9,224 bases of DNA, taken from positions 1 through 9,224 of the forward strand of contig CALJKQ010000105.1 in NCBI GenBank assembly GCA_937973565.1. The letters are read 5' to 3'. The position numbers were made by a program, and so were the translations under genes. The notes beneath the pieces were generated by a model, which searched no databases, was not told the DNA's origin, and saw nothing but the letters and a program-made list of their open reading frames with translations. This DNA is from an uncultured Saprospiraceae bacterium (GTDB taxonomy: Bacteria > Bacteroidota > Bacteroidia > Chitinophagales > Saprospiraceae). This document shows, piece by piece, positions 7,101 through 9,224 of the stretch; position 1 is the stretch's first letter; every line of letters begins with the position of its first letter.

Positions 7101-8550
7101 GGCAACCGGGTTAAGAGTTGATATTAGTGACCAATGCAATGTTTTCTGCAACAGCACCGATGGGCATCACCGGGGCATTTTCTTTGGTGGTACAAATGCG
7201 GGAACAAGTTTCAAAGGAAATACAATGGGCACACATTATGTTGGATTGTACCTCAATAATGCAGCTGTAATTGACCAGCAACCACCAGGTGGTTCTTCAC
7301 CTTTCCATGGGAATGTTTGGCAAGATTCCGCTTCTTATTCAAGTGGCTATGGGGCTGTGAATTTGAATGCAATACCAGCTCCTAATTTAGTACTTTCATT
7401 ATTCTCAACCAATCAATCTATTCCAGCACATAATCCAGTAATACCGCTTAATGCTTCTTTAGGACCATTTAATGTAAATGATCAAGCGTGGTTTGCTCCA
7501 TTTCCAAGTGGAAGTTCTTTTTCATGTGCCTCTAGTCTTTCTTGTGAAGATACTGCAATCGGTGGTGGAGAACATCTTCGAATTCAGATCGCTTCCGACC
7601 AAAGCCTGACAAGTGATTTTATTCCTGAATCTAAATACATCGCCAAACAAGCTTTTTTTGAAGAAATCAAAAAAGATGCTTCAGGAAACTTTGATACTCC
7701 TCTTTTCAATTCGTTTAAGATTGATGCCGAGAATAGTTCCATTGGAAAGCTACATGAAACTAAAATATTGTTTGGTACTTTAAACGAATTGGATGCAGAT
7801 AATAAAGCTGAAATAAGTGAGGCAATTTCAGAAATTCAATCTATAACCGACAGCATCGTACTAATCGATAGTTTGCTTGCTCATCAATTTAGCACCACTT
7901 TATTGGAGTTAAGATCAGATTTAATCGAAAGCATTTCACTTATCCATGATGACATTGTAACTATCGAAGCGACCCGGCAAACTTCCAATGCCTCAATTTT
8001 AAGTGATCTTGATGCAGCCATCTCCACCATAACGCCTTCTGAAATTCCGGATGCAACTGAAAAAGCCGTCTATAATATGGAAGTGCTGTATCAGCAAGGA
8101 GGCATATCAGTTTTAACAAATCATTTCAATTCTCTTTTACAACTTGCGGTTCTTTGCCCATATAGTGGAGGCAAAGCTGTTTTCAGAGCAAGAAACCTCA
8201 TTTGGATGTTGGATGAAACTTTGACTTTCAATGATGAGGCTGCCTGTCAGGCTGTCGGAATTTTCAAAGAATCGCAAAGTCAAGCTAATCTGATTAAAAA
8301 ACCATCGTTTTCCCTTCAGCCTAATCCTGCCAATGAAACCGTGAATATTGTGTTCGGTGAAATGGAATTAGGTTCGAGTCAAATTACGATCAAAGATATT
8401 ACTGGTCAGATTGTTTTTGCTCAAGTAATAAATAATTCGTCTTTATCATTAGAGATAAACACAAGTCATTTTGATCAGGGAGTTTACCTTGTAGAATGGG
8501 AATTCCCAGGACAAAAACCACAAACTGAAAAGCTAACGATTATCAGATGA
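1150..8550 (+). CDS. Giant T9SS-secreted multidomain surface protein (DUF11-like modules, beta-helix, type A sorting domain)
   Basis: This gene encodes 2466 residues. The start is well fixed: an in-frame TAA lies at 1111-1113 and ATG 1150 is the first start codon after it. Residues 1-21 form a Sec signal peptide with probable cleavage A-H-S/Q22; the cysteines at 10, 13 and 16 do not form a lipobox. Residues 22 to about 1555 are beta-rich, Thr/Ser/Asp/Asn-rich, Cys-containing modules; the clearest DUF11-like ones are about 1165-1275 and 1460-1555. A calcium-type loop D698-x-D700-x-D702-G-x-x-D706 lies within them. About 1570-2060 has short G/N-rich strands (SVRDNTLNI, KIENNILTL, APLITGNII) typical of a right-handed parallel beta-helix. 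About 2158-2375 is helical, with a likely coiled coil at 2215-2294 and a CPYSGGKAVFRAR motif flanked by C2336 and C2366. Residues 2387-2466 are a T9SS type A sorting domain (PNP 2391-2393, GVYLVEW, final KLTIIR). The protein should cross the outer membrane and be released or surface-anchored. An adhesin or matrix role is inference; no catalytic site is visible. Its stop overlaps the next gene. Confidence 0.9.
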   Translation: MARKILWLLCLSCFFCLEAHSQISIQFQEPDTIGACRQNVFRMVVENDSSIADTISVASAVTPTGSSDCAPLSQGLEYSIITPLPAGLTILSHDDSLVFVVPSGFNDTLDYLLFLDCHLIPDSLNTTITLTHFFNANSTVTVNGNGASIVLNNILFPYLIELNSGQNMNSQYLTNLPFTFYYQNSGLIPANILFQFERDTTNYCGQITTDSTTYQIGINGATSFYLGNTAISIQPSDTLIIRQHNRRLSCLATCPVNTAIFSYSCNYDSLTLTSFCDACQNEYLHSYTVNNRDTLSIDVIRISPVDPIYDFTCMNDTAGVWWEYQIVNNGAGAIDTLQFYLTQDASIAASINFLSLLPIGSITINRNGGFLDTLITPKSQWLCTNLVSDALYSMKVVATDFLKNDTLFLRFKTIRCSEETDSLLDMPKFYNQWSMDSIYLVSVCGSQKVLGQTGDLLTSNNYIAGQAVGSNYDVDLLTSFFPAVSDLTVSNNNVGQNAWFNIDLRSTLSTKQHVYQLLGCNGQNATCDTLFGWFRAQIQTDTNLHVIAPSLDVFLQKVDIITGDTVLIAADWWYSQFDTTLCTNHTYNYYFNLNRPLMRNFLDSGSFVFNLTSCCATDASPTPYNVEFYLLADPSQSCVSVTIPSNHSSTLIINDTTQQWLPLSDEGSGIAVHCPGCLAPGIIVDYYKMQRSSFGLQDSDNDGRADSTNAVIDPSGTWFAANKNKLNTNFSGFGDRVEDHLTAHLQAGDPGSGGYSYVQMQQPPLNLRFNALQVGREIPMALDTMRLLPDSLFFYVDSPTNTPGGCFECEMYGMDVDSFTTQLKIVATGADIFNHFLDTISASNLYLFSFVDTVGGNLNSGNFDDTIPLGNSFNGFFEGQYYRLRVTYNVCGNFTGGIGTNVEDFVKKTDILNRMWVIGKVQTSSSLPQMYNDIVLLHDSLSIGVSPSDTLLGYSLMDTSYVNNYLFYCETRGSIHYFMSNDVDNGSSIVNTPGCKKDMQVYATSKIAGGKNMFDAYPYEYRPPAIGLTSANLIIPADYYVSKASSRNIINFNNQNQYTDSIGIQLSDTIGITSVESSNLPDLQCLTQTVNPSGPGQTPYAGDQVNIRVIDLELLPLNCDPSSAMPPDSSVITNFDLQLYPCLSQATCLLPDSISLKAKPPAITALSNNPQLSLTQDDNSVQIEGDTICWNVSLTNSSVSGTTLANNVFFAVNDPDVSGLLSGWHFYPTGSGVPNVLDGVIVPVITSLAPGAAIGGNLCASVTDCPVNDSLTFGLYYGWNCGGYPESPFDTTSLCEFDIDSLTMRVIIGQLSSPGKQYETPYTLCDTTTLTTCFSSMNEGLIFPSQVTLDNIQSGMDIVSGTISNGSLWLPLTATGNDSLWLIHPDSIAILYPGGGYNVNNNPLCITFRIYLGCAFAGNTNLPNKTLYFTDVCGNLDTIHVPFSSQGDFVWDSTSVCNDCFSLSKTINDTLVATGDPVTYQVVACNYNATSNTVTLVDLLPSGFIPTTNLPATTTLLPMECDTFAVTGTFFLAGGCPAMTNNAFLIFNGDTTAASACVEVLSSSAICQDSADIVWTGTVNSNQLATTFSNMTIYIADSLVVSDTLRFLECEVIMAAGSSINVVGASGTLILEQTQVYGCDTMWQGINVSQLSHLRISESSLVADANNAVTARHKSDISITHSNLMDNARNVFIPVTSGVTTNSVSLTMIGDSIGVLKNQFLPRYNGQAAFGSIPMSGVETNRWVGTIGTTGLEKNVFFNMMRGVVGKISFVRCENNDFIDMLKDPTAPTSTSDHGKGINVISETSQVASSLYVTANNYFFNNIYGIYTAKCKTTVRGVLMDTVRYGVHVRNCIDTLTAEISSNTINAYFRGIDLMNNAGSDGISVRDNTLNIDSGASAARGISMTETVFGNGNYKIENNILTLNGAEHGIFANAIAAPLITGNIIYQNPLSVPNTSVGIAINGCDSAIVSCNTVISTYNMAQNLATGLRVDISDQCNVFCNSTDGHHRGIFFGGTNAGTSFKGNTMGTHYVGLYLNNAAVIDQQPPGGSSPFHGNVWQDSASYSSGYGAVNLNAIPAPNLVLSLFSTNQSIPAHNPVIPLNASLGPFNVNDQAWFAPFPSGSSFSCASSLSCEDTAIGGGEHLRIQIASDQSLTSDFIPESKYIAKQAFFEEIKKDASGNFDTPLFNSFKIDAENSSIGKLHETKILFGTLNELDADNKAEISEAISEIQSITDSIVLIDSLLAHQFSTTLLELRSDLIESISLIHDDIVTIEATRQTSNASILSDLDAAISTITPSEIPDATEKAVYNMEVLYQQGGISVLTNHFNSLLQLAVLCPYSGGKAVFRARNLIWMLDETLTFNDEAACQAVGIFKESQSQANLIKKPSFSLQPNPANETVNIVFGEMELGSSQITIKDITGQIVFAQVINNSSLSLEINTSHFDQGVYLVEWEFPGQKPQTEKLTIIR
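8308..8547 (+). other. T9SS type A C-terminal sorting domain (part of the giant protein)
   Basis: Residues 2387-2466 of the giant protein have the standard order of this domain: a first strand FSLQPNPANETVNI, a middle ITIKDITGQIVF strand, the DQGVYLVEW strand, and a last EKLTIIR strand ending at the C-terminus. In this family the domain directs a folded cargo through the type IX translocon and is then usually removed by the PorU sortase. Its completeness shows that the 7.4-kb reading frame is not truncated at its 3' end. Confidence 0.9.
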
Positions 8551-9224
8551 AAAAAATATTATTTGTTGTACTTATTCTTGTTAGATCTATGACCTGTTAT
8601 GGACAGGGTTTTAATCATCAGTGGTTGTTAGGTTATTGGAACTTTCAGGATGACAAAGGAAAATTACTTTTTAATAGTTCAAATTATACACCTGTAATTG
8701 AACAAAGAAAAATGACCTTTTATGGCACCCAGGCCAATATCAGTGATGCTGGTGGTAATCTGCTTATGGCTAGCAATGGTATTTGGATCGCTAATGCAAC
8801 TGGTGACACCATGATGAATGGTGGGGGGTTGAATCCGGGAGGGGTCACGCCTAATTGGCCAAACGGGTTACCCATGACGGCAAATAATTTATTCTTACCC
8901 TACCCGGGAGATTCCAATAAATTTGCACTTTTTCATCATACAGCTTCATTTAACGGTGTGTACTACCCAGCATTAGAAATTTTTTATTCAATAATAGATG
9001 TAACCCAAGACGGAGGGCTTGGTTCTGTAATAACGAAGAATCAAATAGCCCTACAAGATACATTTAGCTGGGGTTTAGGTGCTTGCAAACATGCAAATGG
9101 AAAAGATTGGTGGGTTGTAGCCATCAAGGATTACAGTGATATTATCTTTAAGTTTCTAGTCACAGATTCAACAATTCATGTTTCAAATCAAAGTCTGGGT
9201 ATTACACCTACAGTTGGTGCTTCA
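8547..9224 (+). CDS. Exported protein, probable beta-propeller-type T9SS cargo (N-terminal part, runs off window)
   Basis: The ATG at 8547 overlaps the TGA of the giant gene (ATGA, 4-base overlap), and the frame stays open for 226 codons to the window end. Residues 1-19 form a signal peptide (MKK, hydrophobic core, probable cleavage C-Y-G/Q20), with an unusual Arg13 near the end of the core. The mature part begins with HQWLLGYWNF (24-33), followed by YGTQANISDAGGNLLMASNG (59-78), a DTMMNG-GLNPGG segment (from 87) and ACKHANGKDWW (179-189). I recognise this order from uncharacterised Bacteroidota secreted proteins that often have a beta-propeller-like N-terminal region and a C-terminal T9SS sorting domain. 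The expected C-terminus is outside the window, so T9SS export is inference. The overlap and lack of a Shine-Dalgarno sequence suggest translation by coupling to the upstream gene. Starting instead at Met15 would destroy the signal peptide. Biochemical function is unknown. Confidence 0.8.
   Translation, partial: MKKILFVVLILVRSMTCYGQGFNHQWLLGYWNFQDDKGKLLFNSSNYTPVIEQRKMTFYGTQANISDAGGNLLMASNGIWIANATGDTMMNGGGLNPGGVTPNWPNGLPMTANNLFLPYPGDSNKFALFHHTASFNGVYYPALEIFYSIIDVTQDGGLGSVITKNQIALQDTFSWGLGACKHANGKDWWVVAIKDYSDIIFKFLVTDSTIHVSNQSLGITPTVGAS

Noticed and set aside
1..9224. Mobile element, CRISPR array, defence system, tRNA or rRNA
   Set aside because: I saw no transposase, terminal inverted repeats, regular direct repeats with spacers, nuclease or helicase motifs, or cloverleaf-like sequence anywhere in the window.

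Overview
The window looks like chromosomal DNA from a member of the Bacteroidota (Cytophaga/Chitinophaga/Saprospira-like; I cannot place it more closely). Four observations support this. A very large secreted protein ends in a type IX secretion system (T9SS) type A sorting domain. The upstream gene is the 3' part of a DUF5916-family gene, a family typical of this phylum. No start codon has a clear Shine-Dalgarno sequence. A promoter-like TTG-N21-TAccTTTa element resembles the Bacteroidota sigma factor consensus (TTG ... TAnnTTTG).

Layout, all genes on the + strand: (1) 2-862, the C-terminal 286 residues of a DUF5916-type protein cut by the left edge. (2) 863-1149, a 287-bp gap with an unusual nested inverted repeat just after the stop codon and a plausible promoter near its right end. 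(3) 1150-8550, one uninterrupted gene for a 2466-residue exported protein: signal peptide, a long run of beta-sandwich/DUF11-like modules with a Ca-binding-type DxDxDGxxD loop near residue 700, a right-handed parallel beta-helix (about 1570-2060), a helical/coiled-coil segment (about 2158-2375) and a C-terminal T9SS sorting domain (about 2387-2466). (4) 8547-9224, the first 226 residues of another exported protein whose ATG overlaps the stop of the giant gene (ATGA); it runs off the right edge.

Genes 3 and 4 probably form a transcriptionally and translationally coupled unit that sends two proteins to the cell surface or medium. The giant protein looks like an adhesin or surface-structural protein, but no catalytic site or specific ligand can be read from it. 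The DUF5916 gene is separated by the promoter-bearing gap and is probably a separate unit. I see no RNA gene, mobile element, CRISPR array or defence module. The most unusual points are the protein architecture, the ATGA coupling, the nested inverted repeat and several 7-8 base homopolymer tracts inside the surface-protein gene.
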